Assembly: GCF_003952505.1 (NCBI RefSeq)
Contig: NZ_CP034450.1
Location: 5,270,001-5,334,000, forward strand
Direction of reading: 5' to 3'
DNA: 64,000 nt
DNA from: Mesorhizobium sp. M4B.F.Ca.ET.058.02.1.1
GTDB lineage: Bacteria > Pseudomonadota > Alphaproteobacteria > Rhizobiales > Rhizobiaceae
Shown here: in pieces, positions 1 to 8,183 of the stretch
How the letters are laid out: each line of letters opens with the position of its first letter
How positions within the stretch are numbered: the first letter of the stretch is position 1
The notes under the pieces: generated by a model
Database searches by the model: none
What the model was told of the DNA's origin: nothing
The model's input: the letters and a program-made list of their open reading frames with translations, nothing else
Translations under genes and position numbers: made by a program

Positions 1-127
1 GTCGTCGTGCCAGCTTGCCGGCGCGCCCGGGTGGTGCTTAGGTGCGCCGTCAATGGGCGGGATGTGCCGTGGATCAGCGATGTGAATCGTCGGGGAAGAA
101 CTCCGTTCGGACAATTGTAACCGTTCG

Positions 128-1165
128 ATGAGGCCGGCCGCCGATTTCCCAGCAGGGCACCGTCTTGTCCTGGCCGTGGCGCGGCTGCTGATCACGCTTC
201 GTCACCCGATGCTTGTGGCGCGGTTTGCGAGGAAGATGGGCTACTGGCCCAATCCCGCCGCGCCCGAGCGTTATAATGAATGCATGCTCTGGCGAAGGCT
301 GATCGACCACAATCCGCTGTTCGTCACGCTGTCGGACAAGCTCGCCGCGAAGGACTATGTCCACGCCGTCTGCCCGGAGCTGGAAGTGCCGAAGACGTTG
401 TGGCGCGGCCGCGATCCCGACGACATCCCGTCGGCGTTGCTCGACGACGCGGTGGTGGTCAAAGCCAACCATGGCTGCGACATGAACATTTTCGTCTCGG
501 GCGGCCAGCCGGATCGCGCCTCCATCGTACGTCAGCTAAGGCTGTGGCTGGGCAAGCGGCAGGGTCGTCGCAACAGCGAATGGGCCTACTGGCGGATCGT
601 GCCGGAGGTGTTCGTCGAGGAGATGCTGCCGCTCGCCGGCGGCGAGATCGCCACCGAGATCAAGGTCCAGGTCTGCAGCGGCGTCGTCTGCCATGTCAGG
701 GCCGAGGACAAGAAGGCGCTCAAGTCGCGACTGTTTGATCCTGACGGCAACCCTTTGGCGGGGCGCGACATCGACTATCCGCGCGAGGATCAGGCGCTGC
801 CCGTCACCGCCCGCCTCGTCGAATTGACTAGGCAAGCTGCCCTGATTGCGCCGCGCATCGCCGGCGATCTCGATTATGTCCGCGTCGATTTCCTGGTCAC
901 GCGCGAGCGGCTGTACGCCGGCGAGATCACTGTCTATTCGGCCGGCGGTTATGCAACCTGGAGCAATCCAGCCATCATGGCGGACATCGAGCGGCGCTGG
1001 CGGCTCGACCAATCGGACTATCTGCGCAAGCAGCATAGCGGGCTTGCCCGGCTCTACGCCGGTGCGCTGCGCTCAAAATGCCTCCGGGCCCACGGCAGTC
1101 CGAAGCCTGTTCCCGTTGCCGAAATCCACCCGCGCCTGGGCATGCCGGACCCGCGCGAGCCCTGA
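128..1165 (+). CDS. TupA-like ATP-grasp protein
   Basis: This 345-residue protein resembles the TupA-like ATP-grasp family, whose members are linked to polypeptide or exopolysaccharide modification. The family hallmark is visible around residues 38-60, where GYWPNPAAPERYNECMLW matches the usual pattern of Pro, Asn and Glu before a Trp. VVVKANHGCDMN (residues 110-120) looks like the nucleotide-binding Lys strand, and DYVRVDF near residue 250 looks like the metal-binding strand. The ATG at 128 has no strong ribosome binding site. The gene stands alone, and its convergent neighbour is unrelated. The true substrate cannot be read from the sequence. Confidence 0.75.
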   Translation: MRPAADFPAGHRLVLAVARLLITLRHPMLVARFARKMGYWPNPAAPERYNECMLWRRLIDHNPLFVTLSDKLAAKDYVHAVCPELEVPKTLWRGRDPDDIPSALLDDAVVVKANHGCDMNIFVSGGQPDRASIVRQLRLWLGKRQGRRNSEWAYWRIVPEVFVEEMLPLAGGEIATEIKVQVCSGVVCHVRAEDKKALKSRLFDPDGNPLAGRDIDYPREDQALPVTARLVELTRQAALIAPRIAGDLDYVRVDFLVTRERLYAGEITVYSAGGYATWSNPAIMADIERRWRLDQSDYLRKQHSGLARLYAGALRSKCLRAHGSPKPVPVAEIHPRLGMPDPREP

Positions 1166-1272
1166 GCGTCCGGCCTGGCGGCCTGTGCAGGTCATCTTGG
1201 ACCGCAATGCTGCACAGGCACCGACTTCTCACCGTGGCAAATCGAGATGCGGGTTTGTTTTCTCATTCGAAG

Positions 1273-1292
1273 ACGGACGGGAGAAAGTCCGT
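1273..1292. terminator. possible bidirectional terminator hairpin
   Basis: ACGGAC and GTCCGT form a perfect 6-bp inverted repeat with an 8-base loop between two convergent genes. There is no U-tract, so this is a weak call. The rest of 1166-1342 shows no gene. Confidence 0.25.
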
Positions 1293-1342
1293 TCGCTTTG
1301 GACATTTCGCTCAAGGGCTGCGCCCGGATCGTACTTGGCGGT

Positions 1343-2305
1343 TCAGGCCGCATACCTCTGAACCACGCCCGGCTGCCTTGACCACTGGGCATACCAGCTG
1401 TCGAACAGCTTGAGCTGTGCCTCGGCATAGCCGCGCTGGCTGTCGGTCAAGGCATCCGTCTCGTTGAAGTGCAGCCGGTATTCGGGATTACCCTTCAGCA
1501 CCATCATGTGCTTGAAATAGAGCACCAGGTCCGGACCCTCGTCGAAGGAGGAGAGAACAGCGAGCGCGGCGTCCAGTTCCTGCGCGCGCTGGCGGGCTTC
1601 GGCGTCGCCCTTGGCGGCGGCCTGGCTGAGCCCGACGAGGTGCAGGACCTCCTTTGGCAAGACATTGCCGATGCCGGTGATCGCGCCGGACGCGCCGCAA
1701 TTGACGAAGCCGTGGAAGACGGCGGTGTCGACGCCGATCATCAGCGCCACCTCATCGTCGCGGCTGGTGATGTTTTCGGCCGCATAGCGCAGATCCGACG
1801 GTCCGCCGAACTCCTTGAAGCCGACGAGGTTGGGATGTTCGGCGCGCAGCGCGAAGAACAGATCGGCGCGCGTGGCGAAGCCGTAATAGGGGCTGTTGTA
1901 TATGACCGCGGGCAATTCGGGCGCGGCCGCGAGGACTGCCTTGAAATGGTGGCGCTGCGCGGTGACCGAAGGTCCGCGCGACAAGACGCGCGGGATCACC
2001 ATCAGGCCTCGGGCGCCGACCTTCTGTGCATGGGCGGCATGCGCCACGGCGCTGGCGGTATTGACCGCGCCGGTTCCGACGATCACCGGCACGCCGGCCT
2101 TCACCAGGCGCTCGACCCCCTCCATGCGCTGCGCGTCAGTCAGCAGCGGCCAATCGCCCATCGAGCCGCAATAGACGACGGCCGACATGCCGGCGGCAAT
2201 CAGCTCCCGCCCCTTGCGAACGAGCGCCTCGAAGTCGGGCTGGCGGTCTTCCGTGCACGGGGTCATCAGAGCCGGCATGCAGCCGGAAAAGACATTGGCG
2301 GTCAT
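1343..2305 (-). CDS. DapA-family lyase, possible 1-pyrroline-4-hydroxy-2-carboxylate deaminase
   Basis: A 320-residue protein of the dihydrodipicolinate synthase/N-acetylneuraminate lyase family. The Schiff-base lysine is Lys164 in VGFKEFGG and the proton-relay tyrosine is Tyr136 in AVIYNSPYYG. The ATG at 2305 is preferred over the upstream start at 2374 because GGGAGAA lies just before it. The gene is divergent from a proline racemase-family gene. In rhizobial hydroxyproline catabolism a DapA-family protein acts as the pyrroline-4-hydroxy-2-carboxylate deaminase next to a hydroxyproline epimerase or dehydratase, so that role is inferred here. A true lysine-pathway DapA is less likely, but substrate specificity is not proven. 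Confidence 0.75.
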   Translation of the reverse strand: MTANVFSGCMPALMTPCTEDRQPDFEALVRKGRELIAAGMSAVVYCGSMGDWPLLTDAQRMEGVERLVKAGVPVIVGTGAVNTASAVAHAAHAQKVGARGLMVIPRVLSRGPSVTAQRHHFKAVLAAAPELPAVIYNSPYYGFATRADLFFALRAEHPNLVGFKEFGGPSDLRYAAENITSRDDEVALMIGVDTAVFHGFVNCGASGAITGIGNVLPKEVLHLVGLSQAAAKGDAEARQRAQELDAALAVLSSFDEGPDLVLYFKHMMVLKGNPEYRLHFNETDALTDSQRGYAEAQLKLFDSWYAQWSRQPGVVQRYAA

Positions 2306-2761
2306 TCGGGTTCTCCCTTGAGGCTGGCGAACGGGCCGGCTGCCCATTCTGTCCCGGCGCCGGTCGTCTGTCACGGCTTCTTATCCTCTTATCGAGCAAT
2401 CGCCACAGCTGGGCGGCGCCGGCCGGCGGCACCAAGCCGCTGTTCGACCCCATCGCCTTCGCGTGGCCGGGAGCGGATAATCATCCTTATGGACGATTTT
2501 TTTCAACGATCATTCGCCGTTTCGGTATCTTCTTGCGAGGTGGTTTGCTTTGATGGCCACGGAGGCGTGCGAGATGCCGGGACCGATATCGAACCATCGT
2601 GGAATGGCAGCGGTCCTGCTCTTGGCAATCTGCCGGTGCCGATTCCCGAAGGTTGAAGAGCAGGGACATGGCGCGGGATGATTTTGCGAATGATTGCATA
2701 CATCGCGCGCCACAAGTGCGTAGCCTCGTCGCACTAGAGAACAGCCTTACAGGGAGCAACA
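2306..2761. promoter_or_regulatory. 455-bp divergent intergenic region
   Basis: This region lies between the divergent DapA-family and proline racemase-family genes and must hold both promoters. It is locally AT-rich near 2475-2515 and again near 2675-2705, where GATTGCATACAT loosely resembles operators of GntR-type regulators. No ORF in it looks real. The strong AGGGAG at 2751-2756 serves the gene at 2762. Confidence 0.4.
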
Positions 2762-3802
2762 ATGCGCACCAAAGCCTCTATTCGTGTCGTCGGTTGTCAT
2801 GCTGAAGGGGAGGTCGGCGACGTCATCGTGGGCGGCGTGCTGCCGCCGGCGGGCCGCACGATGATGGACAAGATGATCACGATGGAGCGCGATCACGACC
2901 ATATCAGGCGCATGCTGATCTGCGAGCCGCGCGGCAGCGTCGCGCGGCACGTCAACCTGCTCGTTCCCTCGACGCGCAAGGATTGCGCAGCAGGCGCCAT
3001 CATCATGGAGCCGACGGAATATCCGCCGATGTCCGGTTCCAACACCATATGCATCGCCACGGTGCTGCTCGAGACCGGCATGGTGCCGATGCAGGAGCCA
3101 GAGACCCGCTTCAAGCTCGACATGCCGGGCGGCGTCATCGAGGTGCGCGCCGAATGCCGCGACGGCAAATGCGTCTCGATCACCTTCCGCAACGCGCCTG
3201 CCTTTGTCGACCGCCTCGACGCCGGCATCGAGGTGGAAGGGCTCGGCACTCTTAAGGTCGATATCGCCTATGGCGGCATGTTCTACGCCATCGTCGATGC
3301 CACGGCGCTCGGCTTCTCGGTCGCCCCGGACGAGGCGCGCGAACTGGCCGTGGCCGGCGAGAAAATCCGACGGGCCGCGCGCGAACAGCTCGATGTCATC
3401 CATCCGGAATTCGACCATGTGCGCGGCGTCTCGATCGTGCAGTTCGCCATGCCGTTCCAAGGGCCGGGCAATGTCACGCGCAACACCTGCATCGTCTCGC
3501 CGGGACGCTCCGACCGCAGCCCGACGGGGACCGGCACGTCGGCCCGTATGGCGGTGTTGCAGGCCAGAGGCCTGATGGGCGTGGGCGACGTGCTCACCCA
3601 TGAATCGATCATCGGCTCCCGCTTCACAGGCAGGATCGTGGACCTGACGGAAATCGGCGGGCGCAAGGCGATCGTCCCGGAGATCACCGGCCGGGCCTGG
3701 ATCACCGGCGAGCATGCCTATTATCTCGATCCGACGGACCCGTACCCGGAGGGCTATGTGCTGTCGGATACCTGGGGCACTTCCACCTCGATGAAGCAAT
3801 AG
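2762..3802 (+). CDS. proline racemase-family enzyme (hydroxyproline epimerase or trans-3-hydroxyproline dehydratase)
   Basis: A 346-residue member of the proline racemase superfamily, with the opening GCHAEGEVGDV and the two catalytic segments MSGSNTIC (residues 90-97) and DRSPTGTG (251-258). The classical racemase has Cys at both catalytic positions; here they are Ser91 and Thr255. A Ser/Thr pair argues against plain proline racemase and fits the hydroxyproline branch, where such residues occur in rhizobial and agrobacterial proteins with epimerase and/or dehydratase activity (from memory, unverified). AGGGAG six bases upstream supports the ATG at 2762. The divergent DapA-family neighbour fits a hydroxyproline catabolic role, although no oxidase or regulator gene is present here. 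Confidence 0.8.
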   Translation: MRTKASIRVVGCHAEGEVGDVIVGGVLPPAGRTMMDKMITMERDHDHIRRMLICEPRGSVARHVNLLVPSTRKDCAAGAIIMEPTEYPPMSGSNTICIATVLLETGMVPMQEPETRFKLDMPGGVIEVRAECRDGKCVSITFRNAPAFVDRLDAGIEVEGLGTLKVDIAYGGMFYAIVDATALGFSVAPDEARELAVAGEKIRRAAREQLDVIHPEFDHVRGVSIVQFAMPFQGPGNVTRNTCIVSPGRSDRSPTGTGTSARMAVLQARGLMGVGDVLTHESIIGSRFTGRIVDLTEIGGRKAIVPEITGRAWITGEHAYYLDPTDPYPEGYVLSDTWGTSTSMKQ

Positions 3803-3950
3803 CCGCCCGGCCGCGAGCCAGAGCTGGACACCGCACCGCCACAAAGGCTGGCCGAAACCGAACGGACGATGCCTATACCCTGGTGAAAATCGATATCTAT
3901 CCCTGCCGCCGTGCCAATCGGCGGCGGTCTCGCCAAACCATTGAAAAGCA

Positions 3951-4027
3951 TGGTGATCCCGACAGGAATCGAACCTGTGACCTACAGATTAGGAATCTGC
4001 CGCTCTATCCTACTGAGCTACGGGACC
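3951..4027 (-). tRNA. tRNA-Arg (anticodon CCU)
   Basis: The reverse strand folds into a full cloverleaf. The acceptor stem GGTCCCG pairs with CGGGATC, followed by discriminator A and an encoded CCA. The D-arm contains TAGCTCAG, the anticodon loop TTCCTAA gives CCT, and the T-arm contains GGTTCGATTCC. The length is 77 bases including CCA. It decodes the rare AGG arginine codon. Confidence 0.97.
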
Positions 4028-4069
4028 ACGCGGCCCGACACATAGCCGCTTCGGACCGGTTCGCCAAGA

Positions 4070-4097
4070 GGCGGACTGAAAGCAAAATCAGTCCGCC
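4070..4097 (-). terminator. hairpin downstream of the M20 amidohydrolase gene
   Basis: GGCGGACTGA and TCAGTCCGCC form a perfect 10-bp stem with an 8-base loop. It lies after the minus-strand amidohydrolase gene and before the tRNA gene. The tract following it on the minus strand is only weakly T-rich, so it may end transcription inefficiently. Confidence 0.5.
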
Positions 4098-4183
4098 GTT
4101 TCGCAAAACTCACACTTGCCCCGACTTCTGCGCATGCCCGGCTACGGTCCGCGGAGGATCCACGTCCTTGCCGGGAACCGGCC

Positions 4184-5347
4184 TCAGGCGGCCAGAGCGG
4201 TCTCCGCGAGCTTCACCCAATAGCTCATGCCATGCGGAATGACCTCGTCGTTGAAATCGTAGGCCGGGTGGTGCAGGCCGGCCGTGTCGCCGTTGCCGAT
4301 GAAGATGAAGGCGCCCGGCCGCGCTTCCAGCATGTAGGAGAAATCCTCGCCGCCCATCACCGGCTGGATGGAGCGGTGCACCTGTGAATTGCCAGCGATA
4401 TCGGCGGCGACGTCGGCTGCAAAGACCGTCTCTTCCGCATGGTTGAAGGTGACCGGATAGTTGGGCTCGTAGTCGAAGGTGATGGTGGCGCCAAAGGCGG
4501 CGGCCAGGCCGTCGCAAAGGGCGCGAATGCGCTCCTCGGCCTTCTTGGCCACTTCCTTCTTCAGCGAGCGCACCGTGCCGGCGATCTCGGCGCTCTCGGG
4601 GATGACGTTGTAGGCGTCGCCGGCGTGGAATTTCGTCACCGACACCACCACCGACTCGACCGGGTCGGTGCTGCGCGAGGCGATCGTCTGCATCGCTCCG
4701 ACAAGCTGGCTGGTGATGACGATCGGATCGATGGTGCCGTGCGGCATGGCCGCATGGCCGCCCCGGCCCTTGACGGTGATGGTGAATTCGGCGGTCGCCG
4801 CCATGATCGGGCCCGGCCTGATGGCGAACTGGCCGACCGGCAGGCCCGGCATGTTGTGCATGCCGAACACCTTGGAGATGCCGAAGCGTTCCATCATGCC
4901 GTCCTTGACCATCTCGTTGCCGCCGCCGCCGCCCTCCTCGGCCGGCTGGAAGATGACCGCGACCGAGCCGGTGAAATTGCGGGTTTCGGAGAGATATTTG
5001 GCGGCACCCAAAAGCATCGCCGTGTGGCCGTCATGGCCGCAGGCATGCATCTTGCCGGGAACAGTCGAGGCGTAGGGCTTGCCGGTGATTTCGTTGATAG
5101 GCAACGCGTCCATGTCGGCGCGCAGCCCAATCGTCGTGCCATCGCCGTTGCGGCCGCGGATGATGCCGACGACGCCGGTCTTGCCCAGGCCCGTCACCAC
5201 CTCGTCGCAACCGAATTCCTTAAGCTTCCCGGTGACGAAGGCCGCCGTCTTGAAGACATCGAAGTTCAGCTCCGGCGTCTGGTGCAGGTGGCGGCGCCAA
5301 CCGGCGACCTCGTCTTGCATCTCGGCGGCGCGGTTCAAAATCGGCAT
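4184..5347 (-). CDS. M20-family amidohydrolase (hippurate hydrolase-like)
   Basis: A 387-residue M20D metallopeptidase of the HipO/IAA-amino acid hydrolase type. Metal ligands are visible as GLRADMDALP (residues 74-83), MHACGHDGH (100-108, with Cys103 and His105) and QPAEEG with Glu137/Glu138. These enzymes cleave N-acyl amino acids in the cytoplasm. The length is normal for the family and the protein starts with the usual RRHLHQTPEL segment near residue 18. The gene is divergent from a D,D-carboxypeptidase gene, with a 215-bp shared promoter region. The real acyl substrate cannot be told from the sequence. Confidence 0.88.
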   Translation of the reverse strand: MPILNRAAEMQDEVAGWRRHLHQTPELNFDVFKTAAFVTGKLKEFGCDEVVTGLGKTGVVGIIRGRNGDGTTIGLRADMDALPINEITGKPYASTVPGKMHACGHDGHTAMLLGAAKYLSETRNFTGSVAVIFQPAEEGGGGGNEMVKDGMMERFGISKVFGMHNMPGLPVGQFAIRPGPIMAATAEFTITVKGRGGHAAMPHGTIDPIVITSQLVGAMQTIASRSTDPVESVVVSVTKFHAGDAYNVIPESAEIAGTVRSLKKEVAKKAEERIRALCDGLAAAFGATITFDYEPNYPVTFNHAEETVFAADVAADIAGNSQVHRSIQPVMGGEDFSYMLEARPGAFIFIGNGDTAGLHHPAYDFNDEVIPHGMSYWVKLAETALAA

Positions 5348-5562
5348 GATGGTCCCATTTCATCGTTGGAGCAGCCAGTTGCAGCCTGCTGCATTATAGT
5401 TGTGATTGCCAGGCGCTTTGCCATGTTGACGTCACATAGGGTAAATAGCACCGCAACAATGCAGCCCGGGAAATCGAGGGCCGGGCCGCACCATGCTGGC
5501 GATCGCGTAACGAAATCTTACGGAGCCAGGGGCGACTACGGCAAGAGGCGATTTCGGATTCC

Positions 5563-6735
5563 ATGATGCGGCACGGGCATTTCCTCAAACTATTGCTGGC
5601 CGGCGCGCTGGCCTTGCCGATGCTGGCGGGCGTCGCGCGCGCCAATCCTTTGATCCTGTTCGACCTGAAGAGTGGCAAGATCCTTGAGCACCAGGACGCT
5701 TTCAAGCGCTGGTACCCGGCGTCGCTGACCAAGCTGATGACGGCCTATGTGACGTTCCGGGCCATCGCCGCCGGTGAGGTCACGCTCGATTCGCCGATCA
5801 AGGTGACGAAGCATTCTGCCGGCGAGCCGCCCAGCAAGATGGGCTTCAAGCCGGGCTCGGTGATGCGGCTCGACAATGCGCTGAAGATGATGCTGGTCAA
5901 GTCGGCCAACGACATCGCCATGGCCGTTGGCGAAAATATCGGTGGCACGCAGGCGGCCTTCGCCGACCGGATGAACGCGGAAGCGGCGCGTCTCGGCATG
6001 ACCGGAACACATTTCGTCAATCCGAACGGGCTCTATTCGCCGGACCAGTACACCACCGCGCGCGATCTCGCGCTGCTGGTGATGGCGATCCGCGGCGAGT
6101 TCCCGCAATACGCGCCCTGGTTCTCGATCGAGGGGCTCGCCGTCGGCAAGAAGGCGCTCCCCAACTACAATCTGTTGATCGGCCGCTATCCGGGCGCCGA
6201 TGGCATGAAGACCGGTTTTGTCTGTTCCTCGGGCTTCAACATGATCGGCTCGGCGACGCGCAACGGTCGCACACTGGTCGCCGTGGTGCTTGGCGAGAAA
6301 TCGGCGGTCAGCCGTGCCGAGACGGCGGCGAAGCTGCTCGACCAGGGCTTTGACACGCCGACCACAGGGTCGACGACACTCGCCGCGCTGCCGTCCTATG
6401 GCGACACGATCTCGGCCAACGATTTGCATGACGAGATCTGCAAGAAGAAGACCAAGGCGGAGCAGTCGGAAGCAGCGCCCGCTCCGGCCAAGGATGCGCC
6501 GAAGTCGCCTTATCAGGTCAAGCTCGACCACCCAACCCTGGTCGCCGTCGGGCTCGGCGGCGCCGACGGGCCGACGCCGAAGGCGATGCTCGATCAGGCC
6601 GGCAAGGAATATGCTGACGTGCCGCTGCCGAGCTGGCGGCCCGACATTCCGGCGCCGACGGGCGCCGAACCGGCCGCAACCGGGACGGCCGCGGCCGCCG
6701 CGCAGGGCGACCAGCCGGTCAAGGTCGCGAACTAG
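5563..6735 (+). CDS. D-alanyl-D-alanine carboxypeptidase (peptidase S11)
   Basis: A 390-residue penicillin-binding protein that trims the terminal D-alanine from peptidoglycan pentapeptides in the periplasm. All three active-site motifs are present: SLTK (Ser54-Lys57), SAN (114-116) and KTG (216-218). A signal peptide covers residues 1-27 (cleavage after ARA). The C-terminal third, from about residue 300, is rich in Ala, Pro and Lys and has no clear amphipathic membrane anchor of the E. coli PBP5 type. Two consecutive ATG codons (5563 and 5566) could start it. The CobW gene follows only five bases after the stop, so the two are probably cotranscribed. Confidence 0.92.
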   Translation: MMRHGHFLKLLLAGALALPMLAGVARANPLILFDLKSGKILEHQDAFKRWYPASLTKLMTAYVTFRAIAAGEVTLDSPIKVTKHSAGEPPSKMGFKPGSVMRLDNALKMMLVKSANDIAMAVGENIGGTQAAFADRMNAEAARLGMTGTHFVNPNGLYSPDQYTTARDLALLVMAIRGEFPQYAPWFSIEGLAVGKKALPNYNLLIGRYPGADGMKTGFVCSSGFNMIGSATRNGRTLVAVVLGEKSAVSRAETAAKLLDQGFDTPTTGSTTLAALPSYGDTISANDLHDEICKKKTKAEQSEAAPAPAKDAPKSPYQVKLDHPTLVAVGLGGADGPTPKAMLDQAGKEYADVPLPSWRPDIPAPTGAEPAATGTAAAAAQGDQPVKVAN

Positions 6736-6739
6736 CCCG

Positions 6740-7864
6740 ATGGGCGGCAGCTTTCCCATCCCGGTCTCGGTGCTCACCGGCTTCCTCGGCGCCGGCAAGA
6801 CGACGCTGCTCAACCGGCTGCTGAAGGACCCGCAACTTACCGACACGGCGGTCATCATCAACGAGTTCGGCGAGGTGGCGATCGACCATCTGCTGGTCGA
6901 GCAGGCCTCAGACGGCATCATCCAGCTTTCCGACGGCTGCCTGTGCTGCACGGTGCGCGGCGAACTGGTCGATACGCTGGCCGACCTCGTCGACCGGCTG
7001 CAGACCGGCCGCATCGCCAGGCTGGCGCGTGTCGTGGTCGAAACCACCGGGCTTGCCGATCCGGCGCCGGTGCTGCAGTCGATCATGGCGCATCCGGCGC
7101 TGGTGCAGGCTTTCCGGCTCGACGGCGTGATCACTCTGGTCGATGCGGTCAACGGCAATGCAACCCTCGACGCTCATGTCGAGGCGGTGAAGCAGGTGGC
7201 GGTCGCCGACCGCATCGTGCTCACCAAGACCGACCTCGCCACCGATGCCGGCGATGTCGCGGCGTTGCGAGCGCGCCTGCGTCAGCTCAATCCCGGCGCC
7301 GTTCTGCTCGATGCCGATGACAGCGAAACCGGCGCCGCGGCGCTGTTCGACTGCGGGCTCTACAACCCCGAAACCAAATCGGCCGATGTGCAGCGCTGGC
7401 TGGGCGAAGAGGCTGGTCATCATCACCATGATCATGATGGCCACCACCACCATCATGGCGACGATCATCATCACGATCACCAGCATCGCCACGATTCGCG
7501 TGTGCGCTCGCATTCGCTGGTCCATGACGGTCCGGTGCCGTTCTCGGCGATCGAGATGTTCCTCGATCTGCTGCGCTCGACGTATGGCGAGAAGCTGCTG
7601 CGCATGAAGGGCGTCATCGAATTGCTGGAGGATCCGTCGCGGCCGCTGGTCATCCATGGCGTGCAGAAGATCCTGCACCCGCCGGCAAGGCTGCCGGCCT
7701 GGCCGGAGGGCAATCGCGGCACCAGGCTGGTGCTGATCACGCTCGACATGCCGGAGGACTATGTGCGCCGGCTGTTCGCCGCCCTCACCAACAGGCCGTC
7801 GATCGACACGCCCGACCGCGCGGCGCTGGAGGACAATCCGCTGGCCATAGCCGGGCGACGGTAA
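6740..7864 (+). CDS. CobW/P47K-family GTPase metallochaperone with His-rich loop
   Basis: A 374-residue G3E-family GTPase. The P-loop is GFLGAGKTT (residues 14-22), followed by the family metal-binding motif CLCC at 67-70 and the base-recognition motif TKTD near residue 162. Between the GTPase and CobW C-terminal domains, roughly residues 225-252, is a run dominated by His and Asp that should bind Zn, Co or Ni. The ATG at 6740 follows the carboxypeptidase stop by four bases. Proteins of this type deliver metal to target enzymes. Nothing here decides between zinc and cobalt: cobS/cobT lie 17 kb away and no zinc-uptake gene is adjacent. Confidence 0.9.
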   Translation: MGGSFPIPVSVLTGFLGAGKTTLLNRLLKDPQLTDTAVIINEFGEVAIDHLLVEQASDGIIQLSDGCLCCTVRGELVDTLADLVDRLQTGRIARLARVVVETTGLADPAPVLQSIMAHPALVQAFRLDGVITLVDAVNGNATLDAHVEAVKQVAVADRIVLTKTDLATDAGDVAALRARLRQLNPGAVLLDADDSETGAAALFDCGLYNPETKSADVQRWLGEEAGHHHHDHDGHHHHHGDDHHHDHQHRHDSRVRSHSLVHDGPVPFSAIEMFLDLLRSTYGEKLLRMKGVIELLEDPSRPLVIHGVQKILHPPARLPAWPEGNRGTRLVLITLDMPEDYVRRLFAALTNRPSIDTPDRAALEDNPLAIAGRR

Positions 7865-7881
7865 GGGCCAGGACCGCGAAC

Positions 7882-8130
7882 TCAGGCGGCGCCGCGCTCG
7901 ACCAGGAAGCGATGGCCGCCGGACACCGCCGCCGTTTCGACGAGCTGATGGCCTGCGTCCGAGCAGAAGGCCGGAATGTCGATGACGGCAAGCGGATCGG
8001 TGGTTTCCAGCCAGATCAGGCTGCCTGGCCGCATCGCGGCCAGCCGCTTCTTCGCCTTTAGCACGGGGAGGGGACAGTTCAGCCCCTTGAGATCGTAGAC
8101 GGCGGGGCGCTTTTCTCTTTTTTCAAGCAT
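7882..8130 (-). CDS. TusA/SirA-family sulfurtransferase-like protein
   Basis: An 82-residue protein with the family signature LNCPLPVLKAKK, in which Cys19 is the likely sulfur-carrying residue and the CPxP motif is intact. TusA-family proteins move sulfur for tRNA thiolation or molybdenum cofactor work, or serve less defined redox roles. The ATG at 8130 is chosen because the protein then begins just before the conserved YDLKGLNCP segment; the start at 8172 would add an unrelated leader. The gene converges on the CobW gene with only a 17-base gap. Confidence 0.85.
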   Translation of the reverse strand: MLEKREKRPAVYDLKGLNCPLPVLKAKKRLAAMRPGSLIWLETTDPLAVIDIPAFCSDAGHQLVETAAVSGGHRFLVERGAA

Positions 8131-8183
8131 GTCGTTGTCCCAAAACCGCCCTACACTTTGGGCGACATGCATCAGCCAAAACC

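Noticed and set aside
2675..2705. A GntR-type operator upstream of the proline racemase-family gene
   Set aside because: GATTGCATACAT resembles such operators only loosely, and no regulator gene is adjacent.
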